A stretch of DNA of 64,000 nt from Henckelia pumila (Eukaryota; Streptophyta; Magnoliopsida; Lamiales; Gesneriaceae). Every line of letters starts with the position of its first letter. The first letter of the stretch is position 1. Shown one piece after another: positions 41,380-54,029 of this stretch. The notes beneath the pieces were generated by a model, which was not told the DNA's origin, did not search any database, and was given only the letters and a program-made list of their open reading frames with translations. A program made the position numbers and the translations under genes. Location of the stretch: NCBI RefSeq assembly GCF_033568475.1, contig NC_133121.1:3410001-3474000 (forward strand), read 5' to 3'.

Positions 41380-43489
41380 TATTTGAAAAATGATATAATC
41401 AGAAATATACAGCTGGGGCTACGCCGGATTGTCGTTTGAATTTGTAGGACCAATCGCTTGTCGCTTTACCAAAGCTATAGCTGGTGGTATAGTACTACAA
41501 CTCAAATCTTTTAAATCGCACATCATGCTCAAGAATCATGATTCGATCGCTCTACTTAACATGAACAATTATTATACCCCAACAGAATTACTTTCAAATA
41601 AATACTTGTTTCTGTTTCAAATAAAAACACTTTTGCGTACCTACATAGGCATCCATTCATTCAGAAATAATATGAACAATAAAAATTAAGTATATATTTA
41701 GATTTTAAAAAAAAATCTAGGCGCTAGCTTAAACACGCGTTCGCCTACCATCTACTGTTTTTCATAACAATACATACAATAAATAGAAACCAATATTAAC
41801 AATCAAAGAAACAAGAATAAAGATTATATTTCATCCTAAACTTTCAAATTTTGTAAAAACTTGAGAACTCTAATATTTTGTCTGCTACATTACTGGACAT
41901 CATACATAATTTTTTTTTTTTATTAAAATTCAAATGCTTGAAAACAATGGTTTGGTGATTCCATGCAATTATATTGGTCAACTAAACTCTTCCAGACCTA
42001 CACCAGATTGAAACTGCGAAAATTCGAGTCGCAATTGGATTGTTCCTCGGCAGTCAACATGAAAGAAGATTATATATATTTCAGCTTCATCTGCTATTAT
42101 ATATTAAAGTATATAAAACTATTATTATAATATCTCGACAAGTTTTACTTTGCTTGCATCAAAATTGATCAATGCTGACAATTAGACTGAGCCATCCCTT
42201 TAATCAAAGTAAATCACCCATTCCCATTATATATCCAAAATGTGAAGTATATGTGGAAATGAATGGTATGTAATATTTGTATAACTTTTAAAAATAAGTG
42301 ATGATGAAATTTTAGTCTTCACAAATTTGTTAAAAAAAAATATATGATCACTTATTTGTAGAGTTTGAAAACACTCCCTTAATATAAAACCCATGATTTT
42401 AGAATAAATATGCATTTTTTTTAAATCCACATGATGGTTGGATAAGAGTTTTTCGGTATCATAATTGGGATCAAACCTAAACTTTTCCTCTATCGAGAAG
42501 GGTTAATATTGTCATAGCATGACAAACGGGGTAGCATATAAGTACACATTTAACTAAGCAAAAGGAGTCAAATTTTTCTTTGAAAATATAGATTAATAAA
42601 TTTGGAAATGGACAAGTCTCTACTCTCACATAGACGAATAATTACTTCAGTTTTTTGTCTTGTAATTAAATTATAATTTTTCTATTCTGATACTTTTAAC
42701 GGTGGATTTTTTTTAATAATGTTACTTGAATATATATATATATATATTTATATTTTCAGTTCTGTTATCGGTGAATTGCATTTTTAGCTTTTTTTTTTGG
42801 GAATTTTTTTTGAGTACATCAAAATTTTTATCTGGAGCACGTGGATGATACATGAATTTTTAGAAAGAAGCTGCTTGTGTATATGTTGAGATTTTTATTT
42901 TTTTTTTGAAAATTATGTGACATTTCAAAAATCCATGTCAACATTCGCAACTCCACAAAAACAATTAGGTTTTGAAAGTACAAATTCATTATTAACAGAA
43001 AGTAGAAAAGGTACAAATTACGTTTCATTTTCAACCTCTAAGTAGATATATATACGATGGCATCACTTGATTTAATTTTGTTAGAACAACTTAAAAAAAA
43101 TTTAAAGTCGTATGTTTTTAATTGAATTGTAACATATAAAAACAGCTAATGAATCTTCCTTGCAAATTTCTCATTTCGTTGTCTCTTTGTTTGTTTTGAA
43201 TTTGCAAAGTGGTATAAAAATCAATGATGAATCTGAATATGAGGTAACTACTGATCTAAGCAGATTTTTAGTTATATAAATATAGTTTTTTTTTGTTGTA
43301 CATATAATTAAAATTACTGTAATATTTTAACTAATAGCTGTGTGAATATTTGAATGTTTTTTTAAGAGTGTGAATATTTGAATGTTGAATTTGGTTTAGA
43401 TGCGAGATTTTAAACCATAAAACAAAATTATTCAAAAAAATTAAAATTTGGTAAATAATAATAAAAATTTAGAATTTCAAGAAATATTA

Positions 43490-43748
43490 CTCTTTCCGTC
43501 CCAATTATATAGTCCATTTTCGTTTTTTGTTTATCCCAAATATATAGTCATACACCATATTTAGTAATATTTTTTTTACATTCTTTTAATAATATACTCC
43601 TATTAACTATATCTTGAAAATTGTGCAATCATTCTTTAATACATTAAATAGAGATAAAATAGAAAGTTTATATGAAATTTGTTTTTCCAATGATTTTTCT
43701 TAATCTGTGTGAAAAAAAGGTAGGACTATATAATCGAAACGGAAGGAG
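43490..43748. mobile_element. Stowaway-type MITE (Tc1/mariner)
   Basis: Left end CTCTTTCCGTCCCAATTATA and right end ATAATCGAAACGGAAGGAG are inverted copies close to the Stowaway consensus CTCCCTCCGTC. The element is 259 bp and flanked by TA on both sides (43488-43489, 43749-43750). Internal ATATAGTC / GACTATATA arms also pair. No coding capacity. Confidence 0.88.
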
Positions 43749-44535
43749 TACATTAAAACGTTTTACTCATTTTACAATAATGAGAGCCCAATGAATTATT
43801 TTAAATATATTATTATATCTTTTGGAGCTAGATTATAATTAAGATGTTGTTTTATTAATAGTTTACAAGCTTAATTTTACATCTATGTTTAATATTAAAT
43901 TCTTTAAAACATTCTAATAAAATAAGTTAAAGTTGAAAAAACGAGAGACGGATACAAAAACCATGTGCAATAAAAGAATATTACAAAAAAGAACTTGTAA
44001 AACAATTTTCAAATATTAGGCTATCTTTGACAAAATCTGTATGATTTTAGTACACAAATTGACATTATCTTATATATTTTTCAAAAAATTTCTTATAAGA
44101 TCTTGATAGCTTTTAAAATTTCAAATAGTGTGTATATATGTATATGTTGAAAAACTTATCGAATCAAATTCGTGATTAATATGTCCATGAATTTCCAAAT
44201 ATTTCCTAAATAGGGAACGTGATTTTTCGAGGTTATAAATTAATCTGGGGAAAAGGAATAATTCAAACATAATGGTGAATGAATAATTAATGTTTCTTTT
44301 GTTCAAATTAATTCAAATTCTGGATTATTGATGTAGCCTGGTTTCATTGATTCAATTTTTTTTTTTTTTTTTTAATTTTTTGAATCAACATTGATTCAAC
44401 TTTCAACACTCTGTGCGTGTGTAGTTTTCTTTCCCCGTCGTAATGTCCTAGGAATTGATTTAGACTTTTATTATTTTCTCACTTCTAATGTTTTTCCATG
44501 AGAATTGCGTGTTTTTATAATTAATAATTAATATT

Positions 44536-44789
44536 TGTTCTGAAAAGTAAAAATTTATGGTAAAAACTAAAAACTCTAAAACTCAAAATATATATCAAAC
44601 CAAACACTTATAAAATCTTCTCTCTAAACTTGTGTACTTTCTTAACAAATATTGAGGTATATTTATAGATCCTCAATTGAGAAATGAACAAAAATAAATA
44701 TGTCATCCATTACATAATCAAAAATTAAAATATCATCACATCACCATCACAATAATTTTCAATCTAATTTTAATATATAATTTCCAATA
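44536..44789 (-). repeat. 3' LTR of the second copia element
   Basis: 254 bp; starts TGTTCTGAAAAG and ends TTTCCAATA on the plus strand. Pairs with 63420-63673. Confidence 0.93.
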
Positions 44790-44917
44790 CTCCCTCTTGT
44801 GATGATGATCGTGATATTACGTGTTTGTATAATGCCTCGTTAAAAACCTTACTAGAAAAAACTCAGTGGATAAAAACCATAGCAAGGAAAAAAGATTGCA
44901 GCCACGTAAATTCCCCC

Positions 44918-47664
44918 TCATGTTAATACGATCGATTCTTCACATACGCTGTAGATTTCGCATCCCAATATTATATATATGCTTCTGAATATTGCCGTAG
45001 GAAGCGCCTTTGGGAAGATATCTGATGAGTTCTCACTTGATTGAATGTAACAGATATCAATATCTTTATTCTTCTCAAGCTCTTGAGTGTAGGCAAAGAA
45101 CTTTGGGGGGATATGTTTGGTTCTGTCACTTTTGATATATCCTTCTTTCATTTGAGCAATACATGCAGCATTATCTTCATACAGCGTCACAGGATTCTTG
45201 TTTACTGATAATCCACAAGAAGTTTGGATATGTTGTGTCATTGATTTTATCCAAACACATTCACGACTTGCTTCATATAGCGCAATAATCTCGGTGTGAT
45301 TTGATGAAGTTGTTACTAGTGTTTGTTTCTGTGAACGCCAAGAAATTGTTGTGCCTCCATGAGTAAATACATATCCGGTTTGGGAACGTGCCTTATGTGG
45401 ATCAGATAAATATCCGGCATCAGCATAACCAATGATACTTTGATTGGTGTCTTTTGAGTACAAAAGTCCCAAATCTGTTGTTCCTCGTAGATAACGGAAT
45501 ATATGTTTAATTCTATTCCAGTGTCTCTTTGTTGGATATGAACTGAATCTTGCTAATAAATTTACAGCAAAAGATATATCAGGTCTAGAGCAATTTGCAA
45601 GATACATAAGGGCACCAATGACACTTAGATATGGTACTTCTGGACCAAGAATAACTTCATCATCTTTACATGGACGAAATGGATCCTTTTCTATGTTTAA
45701 TGATCTTACAACCATTGGAGTACTTAATGGATTTGATTTATCCATATTAAAACGTTTAAGGATCTTCTCTGTATAATTTTCCTGGTGAACAAAAATTTCA
45801 CATTCTTTTTGTTCAATTTGCAAACCCAAGCAATACTTGATTTTTCCAAGATCCTTCATTTCGAATTCTTCTTTCAAGTACATCATAACTTCTTGAATTT
45901 ATTTATTCGTTCCAATGATATTTAAATCATCAACATATACAACAATAATTACATATCCGGATGTTGTTTCTTGATGAAAACACAAGGGCATATTGGATCA
46001 TTTACATATCCCTTTTTCATCAAGTGCTCACTTAGCCGATTATACCACATTCGGCCGGATTGCTTCAACCCATATAATGATCTTTTCAATTTTATAGAAT
46101 AAAATTCTCTGGGTTTTGAACTTTGTGTTTCAGACATCTTAAATCCTTCTGGGATTTTCATGTATATATCACTATCAAGTGATCCGTATAAGTAAGCTGT
46201 AACAACATCCATAAGACACATTTTCAAATTTTCAGACACGGCCAAACTAATCAAATATCGAAACATAATTGCATCCATAACAGAAGAATACGTTTTTTCA
46301 TAATCAATTCCAGGCCTTTGAGAAAAACCTTATGCAACAAGTCTAGCTTTATATCTTGTTATTTCATTTTTCTCATTTCGCTTTCGAATAAAAACTCATC
46401 TGTATCCAACAGGTTTTACACCTTTAGGTGTGAGGACTATAGGTCCAAAAACATTACGTTTATTTAGCGAATCCAATTCAACCTGGATGACATCTTTCCA
46501 TTTGGCCCAATCATGACGAGTTTTACATTCTCCAAAAGATTTTGGTTCATGATCCTCATTTTCATTTATGATGTCACATGTCACATTATAAGAAAATATC
46601 TCATCAATATCTTCTATATCTTTTCGGTTTCATATTTTTCCAGTATTAATATAATTGATAGAGATTTCACGATTCTTGTCAGTTTGTGGTTCTGACAGAA
46701 TATTTTCATCATCAGGTGTTTCTTCTGGAATACCATTTTCTATTTTATGATCATCGTGTTTCTCTATGCCCTTTCTTTTCCGAGGATTTTTATCTTTGGA
46801 ACCGACTGGCCTTCCACGCTTCAAGCGTTTTATGACATCATGAGTGTCTTCAATTTGTTTTTTTGGAATTTCAATTCGAGTAGGGGCATTTACAGCATGT
46901 ATATATGATTTTGTTACCCCTTTTGTGTCTGCAAATGCATCTGGAATTTGATTTGCAATTCTTTGCAAGTGCACAATTTGTTGTACATATCTCTCACATT
47001 GTTTGGTCCTTGGATCCAAATGTAACAATGATGGTACATACCATGTGATTTCCTTTTCGATGTGTTTCTTTTCTCTCCCTAACATTGAGAAGATTTTTTC
47101 ATTAAAATAACAATCAGCAAAGCGTGCTGTAAACAAATCGCCTGTCTGAGGCTCAAGATATCGAATGATTGATGGGCTATCATAACCGATATAAATACCG
47201 ATTTTTATTTGAGAACCCATTTTTGATCGTTGAGGTGGTGCAATAGGCACATACACCATACATCCAAAAATTCTCAGATGAAAAATATTTGGTTCTTTAC
47301 CAAATGCAAGTTGCAATGGAGAGAATTTATGATATGCACTTGGTCTGATGCAAACTAATGCCGCAGCATGTAAAATTGCATGTCCCCATATAGAAATAGG
47401 GAGTTTTGTTCTCATAATCATTGTTCTAGCAATCAGTTGTAGACGTTTAATCAATGATTCAGCTAATCCATTCTATGTATGAACATGAGCAACATGATGT
47501 TCAACAGTAATTTCCATTGACATACAATAGTCATTGAAAGTTTGGGAAGTAAATTCTCCAGCATTATCAAGTCTTATTTTCTTGATTGTATAATCGGAAA
47601 ATTGATTCCGCAATTTTATTATTTGAGCCATTAATCTTGCAAATGCCACATTTCGAGTTGACAA
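44918..47664 (-). pseudogene. Copia polyprotein remnant: integrase core, RT and RNase H (element 2)
   Basis: From 47664: integrase core (KKIRLDNAGEFTSQTFN, NGLAESLIKRLQLIAR) with a stop after VAHVHT near 47475; integrase C-terminus (FGCMVYVPIAPPQRSK, IGIYIGYDSPSI); RT (LMDVVTAYLYGSLDSDIYMK, SLYGLKQSGRMWYNRL, YVDDL across a stop near 45900); RNase H (YADAGYLSDPHKARSQTG, LYEDNAACIAQMKEGYI, RTKHIPPKFF). Stops and gaps at about 46630, 46330 and 45898 break the frame. The RT catalytic Asp pair is seen, but the chain cannot be translated whole. Confidence 0.9.
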
Positions 47665-47671
47665 TAAGCAT

Positions 47672-49279
47672 TGTTAGAACCTAATGGGGGGGGGGGGGGG
47701 GATTAGGTTCTTCGGCAACTTTAGCAATTTAAAGCGATTATACTAAACGCAAGCGGAAGACTAGTAAAGCAATCAAATATAAAGCGGTAAATAAATGCGT
47801 AAAGTAAATAAAGCAGTAAAAGAGAGATAGGAATTGTTTATGGAAGTTCGACGATAAATCGTCTACGTCTCCCCTTCTTGGTTAAGTACGATTAACCAAG
47901 GATCCACTAGCACTCGAACACTTGGCCTTGATGGCTCCAAGGATAGCCTTTACAACTCAACACGATCACCGCGCCGATACAACTCGAACACTTGGCCTTA
48001 ATGGCTCCAAGGATAGCCTCAACACAAACACTTGGCTTTACACTCAAGTGTTTACAACAATCTCACAATACACTTGGCTTCACACTAAGTGTTTACAACA
48101 ATAGCACAACCAACTCACAAACTATTTTCACAAATAACTCTCAAATATTGATTGAGCACTTTGGTAGAGAGAATATTGCTTGCAAATGAGAGAAGAAATG
48201 AGTTGGGATATCTCTAAATGGTCTTGGCAAGCCTCTATTTATAGTTGGCAAAGATTTGAATTTGAATTTGTATGCTTGGAGCGTTTATTGGGAAGCCAAG
48301 GAGTAGAGACAAAGTGTAGGCGCCGCTGCCTTCTTTTTCCAGCACTGAGCAGATTTTGTGGAAAAATCATATCTCTCAATCTAACCGTTGGATTGAGCTC
48401 AAATTTGGACAGTCCTTGAAAACATCTCAATCTTCAATCTGAACGGTGGAGATTGAATTTGAAAGAATCAAACACGTCCAGTAAATCTCGGAAGTCGCAA
48501 AATCACGTTCTCACTTTTGTTCTGAGCATTACTTTTCAAAAATTCGAATCTCACAATCCATCCGTTGGATTGGCCTGAAATTAACACACAATCTTTGTAA
48601 CATCCCGATATTGATAGTGATTGGTGGAGATTGGATTTGGATGCCTCCATCGATTCCAGTAGTCTTCTGAATCCGATACTTCAGCAGTTAGCTCCTTGCA
48701 GAAATAGCAACTGTTCAACATATTTGCAAAAATCATAACTCCATATCCAACCGTTGGATTGATTTGAAATTTGGATACAGACTTTAAAACATCATGGAAA
48801 TCCATGTTATCGGTTGGAGATTGGATTTTAATAACCGAAGCATTCCCAGGTATTTTCTGAAGTTGAGTCTTCATAGTTCATTCCTTGCAGAAGTAAGTAC
48901 TGTGCAGCTTTGTTAAAAAAAATCATATCTCCATATCCAGCCGTTGGATTGCTATGAAATTTGGAGAGAAGCTTGAGAACATCCTGATCTTGATTTTCAC
49001 TGTTGGAGATCTGATTTGGATGACTGGAAAGTGCCCGGTGAATTTTGCAAGTTTCTGCTTTATAATATTGGCTTGTCCTTATCCATTTCTTTTACAACTT
49101 CAAAGTAACTTCCAAGAATTTGATTGTTAATATGATCTAATCTGCAAAGTCTCACTTTAAATGGTTAGTAACAATTAACCGAGTTTTGTAATAATCAAAA
49201 CATAATAATATGAGATTTGTTAATGCATTAAAAACATTAATCTCATAACATGAGATTTGTATGCGTTTAAGGCGTAACA
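47672..49279. mobile_element. Solo LTR (1.6 kb) nested in copia element 2
   Basis: Starts TGTTAGAACCTAATGGGG and ends AAGGCGTAACA, with 5-bp duplication AGCAT (47667-47671, 49280-49284). It interrupts the integrase frame between VCLL and STRNVAF. It lacks coding sequence. It includes a run of about 17 Gs at 47685, direct repeats of CACTTGGCCTT / GGCTCCAAGGATAGCC (47918-48110), and about four diverged 190-bp tandem units each with CCGTTGGATTG (48360-49020). It resembles LTRs of SIRE/Maximus-type copia elements, from memory. Confidence 0.83.
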
Positions 49280-49284
49280 AGCAT

Positions 49285-51122
49285 ACATGTGACCATCTGC
49301 TGGAAGCATCGATCAATACCATAAAATATCGAAATGGTCCACATGGTGGATGAATTGGCCCACAAATATCACCCTAAATACGTTCAAGAAATATGAGTGA
49401 TTCTGTTTGGATTTTAGCTGGTGATGGTCTTATAATAAGTTTTCCAAGAGAACATGCTTTACATTGAAACTTATTATTCTGAAAGATCTTCTGGTCTTTC
49501 AATGGATGACCATGTGTATTTTCAATAATTTTTCGCATCATTATTGAACCAAGATGTCCCAATCGATCATGTCAATTGGTTAATATTGAAGAATTATTAA
49601 CCATCATATTTGATTCGATTGACCTTATATGTGTATAATGCAATCCAGTAGGGAGCATTGATAATTTTTCAACCACATATTTCTTTCCTGATTTATATGT
49701 GGTAAGACACATATATTTCTGATTTCCATCAGTTATCGTCTCAGTATCATATCCATGAGAATATATGTCATTAAAACTCAACAAATTTCTTTTCGATTGT
49801 GGTGAATATAAAGCATCATTTATCCGAAATTTTGTACCATTTGGTAACAAAATTTGTGTTTTACCACAACCTTCAATCAAGTCTACAAGACTTGATATGG
49901 TATTCACCATTGTTTTTGTTGGTTTTATTTCCATGAAATATTTTTTATCTCGCATAATAGTGTGCGTTGTACCACTATTCGGTATGCAAATTTCCATGAT
50001 ATTATTTCCATGTTTGCTCATAGCATTTTCCATATCAAACTTCACAAAAATGCAATAAATAAAAATTAAGTACAATACAAATGCAAAATATAACATGCTT
50101 TATAATACAAGAATGCATGAAAAATACAAATTTGTTACAATCTAGTCCCACCAATTTTTTAATCAATGTCTTCGAAATCATTCAAAAAATCTGCAGCATT
50201 GAAACTAGTTGAACCAATTAAATGGTCACTATTTTCAATAAAATTGGTCTCTTTTCCTTTTCCCTTTGTCGATTTTTTATACAACTTACATAGGTGCTCA
50301 GGGGTTCGACAAATATGTGACCAATGTCCTGGAGTGTCACATCTATAACAAACACTCTCATATCTTTTTGAGTGATTTTCATTTTCACTCGTATTTTCAT
50401 GCTGCCTTTTTGGTGGGTGGTTCGTGACCTCGACCTCGTCAACGACCAAAATATTGTCTATGCCTTTGATTTTGGTTTTCATTTTTAATTACGACATTTG
50501 CTTTTGGAAATGCCGTTGAACCAGTGGGTCGGGATTGATGATTTCTTACTAACAATTCGTTGTTCTTTTCCGCCACAAGAAGACATGCGATGAGTTCAGA
50601 ATATCTCGAAAATTCACACACTCTATACTATTGTTGTAGAGTTATATTTGATGCGTGGAATGTGGAAAATGTTTTTTCAAGCATTTCCATCTCAGTAACA
50701 ACATGCCCATAAAATTTCAATTGCGAGACTATTCGATACATCGCAGAACTGTAATTACTAACTTTTTTAAAGTCTTGGAATCTCAACGTATTTCATTCAT
50801 CACGGGCGGTCGGGAGTATAACTTCCCTTATATGCTCAAATCTTTCTTTCAGCCCTTTTCATAAAATCATTGGGTCTTTTTCTGTGAGATACTCACATTT
50901 CAATCCTTCATCAAGATGTATACGTAAGAAAATCATAGACTTTGCCTTTTCTTGTGAGGATGATATATTATTTTCTTTGATGGTATCACTTAGACCCAAT
51001 GACTCAAGATGCATCTCTACATCGAGAGTCCATGGCATATAATTCTTTCCTGTGATATCGAGCGCAACAAATTCAATCTTTGCCAAATTTGATATGGTGG
51101 TACTAGAAAAATAACAATGCAT
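49285..51122 (-). pseudogene. Copia gag, protease and start of integrase (element 2)
   Basis: Gag near 51120 (SNLAKIEFVALDITGKNYM, IFLRIHLDEGLKCEYLT), several stops, then an intact zinc knuckle CYRCDTPGHWSHIC near 50350. The protease motif reads NSGTTHTIM, so the catalytic Asp is Asn here. The GAG-preintegrase part has THGHPLKDQ and CKACSLGK, then FLERI, a stop near 49372, and GDICGPIHPP. The frame ends at the solo LTR at 49284. Confidence 0.88.
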
Positions 51123-51229
51123 TTTATTAGTTAATTTCTATTAGTACGACAATAAAAAATAATGGAATAACGAAGATTACAAGTGCGTGTTACAAATAGA
51201 GAAAAAGTATGTGGTGGAAAATCCACTAC

Positions 51230-52260
51230 AAGAAAAAACGGAAATGACAACGGATATAATCCGTTGTCGTAGGGGTCAGAAAACCGTTGTACTTTTATGT
51301 GTTGTCGTAAGTATAACATACGACAACGGTTTATATCCGTTGTGGATTCCAACATATGACAACGGATATGCAACAGTAAATATCTATTGTCGTACACACT
51401 TTTTGACCACGGTTTATAACCGTTGTCTTAAGTTGTCTTTTACGCAATGTTCTAAAAAGCGCTAGGCGGTAGGCGGACGGCTACCCATAGCCTAGCGCCT
51501 AGGCGATGCCTAGGTTTTTTTTTAATAGCCTAAAGTGTAAATTTTTCTTGGAATATTAGTAAGTTTTACCATAAAAATATAATTTTTATGTTTTCTTATT
51601 ATGTTTTTTATATAAAATATATATACTTGTAAAGTTGTAATAATAAATTAATAATAATATACGAATATTATCATATTAATAGTTTTTTAATATCAATAAA
51701 CTACCATCATATATATGTTTACTACAAGTCTACAACCTTCAAAATAATAAGTTGGGCAAATAAATTTAAAAAAAATAAAAGAAAACCTAAAACACGAGGT
51801 GGGCTAGGCGAATTTGGGACCGCCTAGGCGGATTTCGGACCGCCTGGGCGGCCGATTAATTTCTTTGCGCCTAGAGGCTCGCATTTACAAAAGGCGAGGC
51901 GAAAGGCATCCGCCTACCGCCTAGGCGGCGCCTTTTAGAACACTGCTTTTACGACAGTTATAAACTGTTGTCTATGTTGGCATACGACAACAGATTTGCA
52001 ACACTTTATATCCGTTGTCGTATGATGAGAAATAACCACATTTTAAAAATGATGTCTTATGTAGGTGTACGACAACACATATGCAACTTCTTATATCCGT
52101 TGTCGTTTGCTTATTATTCAACCACGTTTTAAAACCGTTTTCGTATGTTATTTTTAACAACAATTTATAACCATTGTCTTAAATTGCCTTTTCACAACAG
52201 TTATTATTCGTTGCCCTCAACATTTTAAAAATGTTGTCATTATTTAATTTTCACTATGAA
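51230..52260. repeat. Left sub-terminal repeats of the CACTA element
   Basis: Repeated motifs ACAACGGATAT, CCGTTGTCGTA and ACAACGGTTTATA in both orientations from 51240 to 51440, and again from 51955 to about 52265. They are interrupted by the hAT MITE. Many pairs form hairpins of the type ACAACGG-TATA-CCGTTGT. Confidence 0.85.
51445..51945. mobile_element. hAT-type MITE with GCCTAGGCG-rich arms
   Basis: Left end CAATGTTCTAAAAAGCGC and right end GGCGCCTTTTAGAACACTG are inverted repeats. The 8-bp target duplication CTTTTACG lies at 51437-51444 and 51946-51953. The arms are packed with GCCTAGGCG / CGCCTAGGCGG palindromes around an AT-rich core. 501 bp, no coding sequence. Confidence 0.88.
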
Positions 52261-52269
52261 TTCAAAACC

Positions 52270-54025
52270 ATTGTCTAATTTAATTAGTGGTATATACCCA
52301 TACAAAATAAAATATTTACTACATGCATAAAATATGTGAAATAATATATATCTTCAAGTCTCAAAAGCTGTTACATACATCTAAATACTTTCGAAGAAAT
52401 TGTAGCGCTAGTAACTTCGAACCCAACATGTCATGGAAGTTGTACAAAAAATATAGATCTACTTATCTGACTGAATTTACAAGTATTTTCGATCACGATT
52501 TTCAAAAACAGCTTCACCTCAATTGTTAAGAGTTCGATCTTGAAACAAAGCGCTTCTCCTCAATTTCCCAAAACAGCTAGTTCATTCCACAGCTTCATGC
52601 CCATGCCCGACATGACTTCCAGTCACCCGACAACCAAAACTACAAGTAACAGCAAATACCAAATAGTGTTACAATCCAATTACGAAACTCAACCACACAC
52701 CACACGAGTTATCAATAGTTTGAGCGAAAATAAGAGCTGTATACTATAATTATCTGTAAACTATGACACTATCAAACACAATGAATTATCTATCACAAAC
52801 CAAATACGATGAATATCAGTACTTCACCACATGCTGTAAGATTATTCCTCTTTAGCAAACAAAAGTATACATCCAAAAGCATAAAAAACTCACAACCGAA
52901 AGTTATAAAAAAACTCCGAAACCATGTCAATTCATAGAAATTAAGATCGAATAGTTCACTATTTTATAAACTGAACTCTATTTCTAAGGAAACTCATTAC
53001 AATAAAACAAACTGATCCTTCAGTTCCAAGTGCAAGCAAGCAACCTATTTAAGCAAGAAAGTTCTTTTATCTCATTATCATAACTGGACATAGGTTTTTA
53101 TCAAAATAATATATAACTGGAAAGAGGTACAACACATTTAGTTAAAGGTCCAACCACCCGAGAAGCATTAAATCATTACCTGACCAAAAATTTATAAACA
53201 TAAATAAAAAGTCCTTTAATGTTACTTTCCTTCATTCTAACTCTCAGACAATGAAAAAAATTATACAAGTTTCCACAGAGACTTAAAAGATTAAAAAATC
53301 AATCATCCTTACAAAAATACTTCAGTAAGACTAATGTATAAGAAATTAACATCATTGAGAATAACCAAAAGGTGCAAAACTTTGTTTAAAAATGCAAGAT
53401 TTGAACCAAATTAATCTTGCATATAACCAAATTAAACACAACACTTAAATATTAAACCAAGGAATCTTGAACATATAAACAAGAATACTCTGCCAATCGT
53501 CATGTTACACCACTTCATAATTCAACAAACCTATAATGCACAACATGCAAATGGAAAATATTCTACAAGGAGCCTTGACTTGGCCAGTAGAAATAGCAAC
53601 TAAGTGGACTCACCAATATTTATTATGTGAGCACATTACTCTAGAATTAACAGATCCCAGACAAAATCATCAGGTCCTGTAGGTCTTGGCATAAACATGC
53701 AGCTGGAGATTTAAATCTGATAAGCATAAAAGAATACTTAATTCACAGTGACAGGCATAGGTAGAGTACCTTATCTAATGGACGAGAATTTGCACCAACA
53801 ATACAAAAAACAGAGAAAGTTAGATCAGCAAAGTAGTTTGACAACAAAAACTTACACGGGTAAGGTAAGACAATATGATATATTAAAGTTATATTCAAGC
53901 GCCATACTAAGATGAAGGCACATCAGCTTCAGAAAATTTTCGAAAACGTGATTATGTAAAAGCATGACATCTTTCTACCTAGTAATCATCCTTACAAAAA
54001 TACTTCATTGTTCATCCATAAATAT
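52270..54025. other. 3' flank of the Ulp1-like gene within the CACTA element
   Basis: About 1.75 kb of unrecognised sequence between the sub-terminal repeats and the last coding exon. Open frames are short and without family resemblance on either strand. It may be 3' UTR/introns of the second CACTA gene or captured non-coding DNA. Confidence 0.4.
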
Positions 54026-54029
54026 ACGT

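Larger units (their letters stand above)
40667..44530. other. Intergenic spacer between the two copia elements
   Basis: AT-rich DNA with a (TA)n tract at 41331-41376 and a Stowaway MITE at 43490-43748. No gene recognised. The open frames are short, without family resemblance. Confidence 0.6.
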
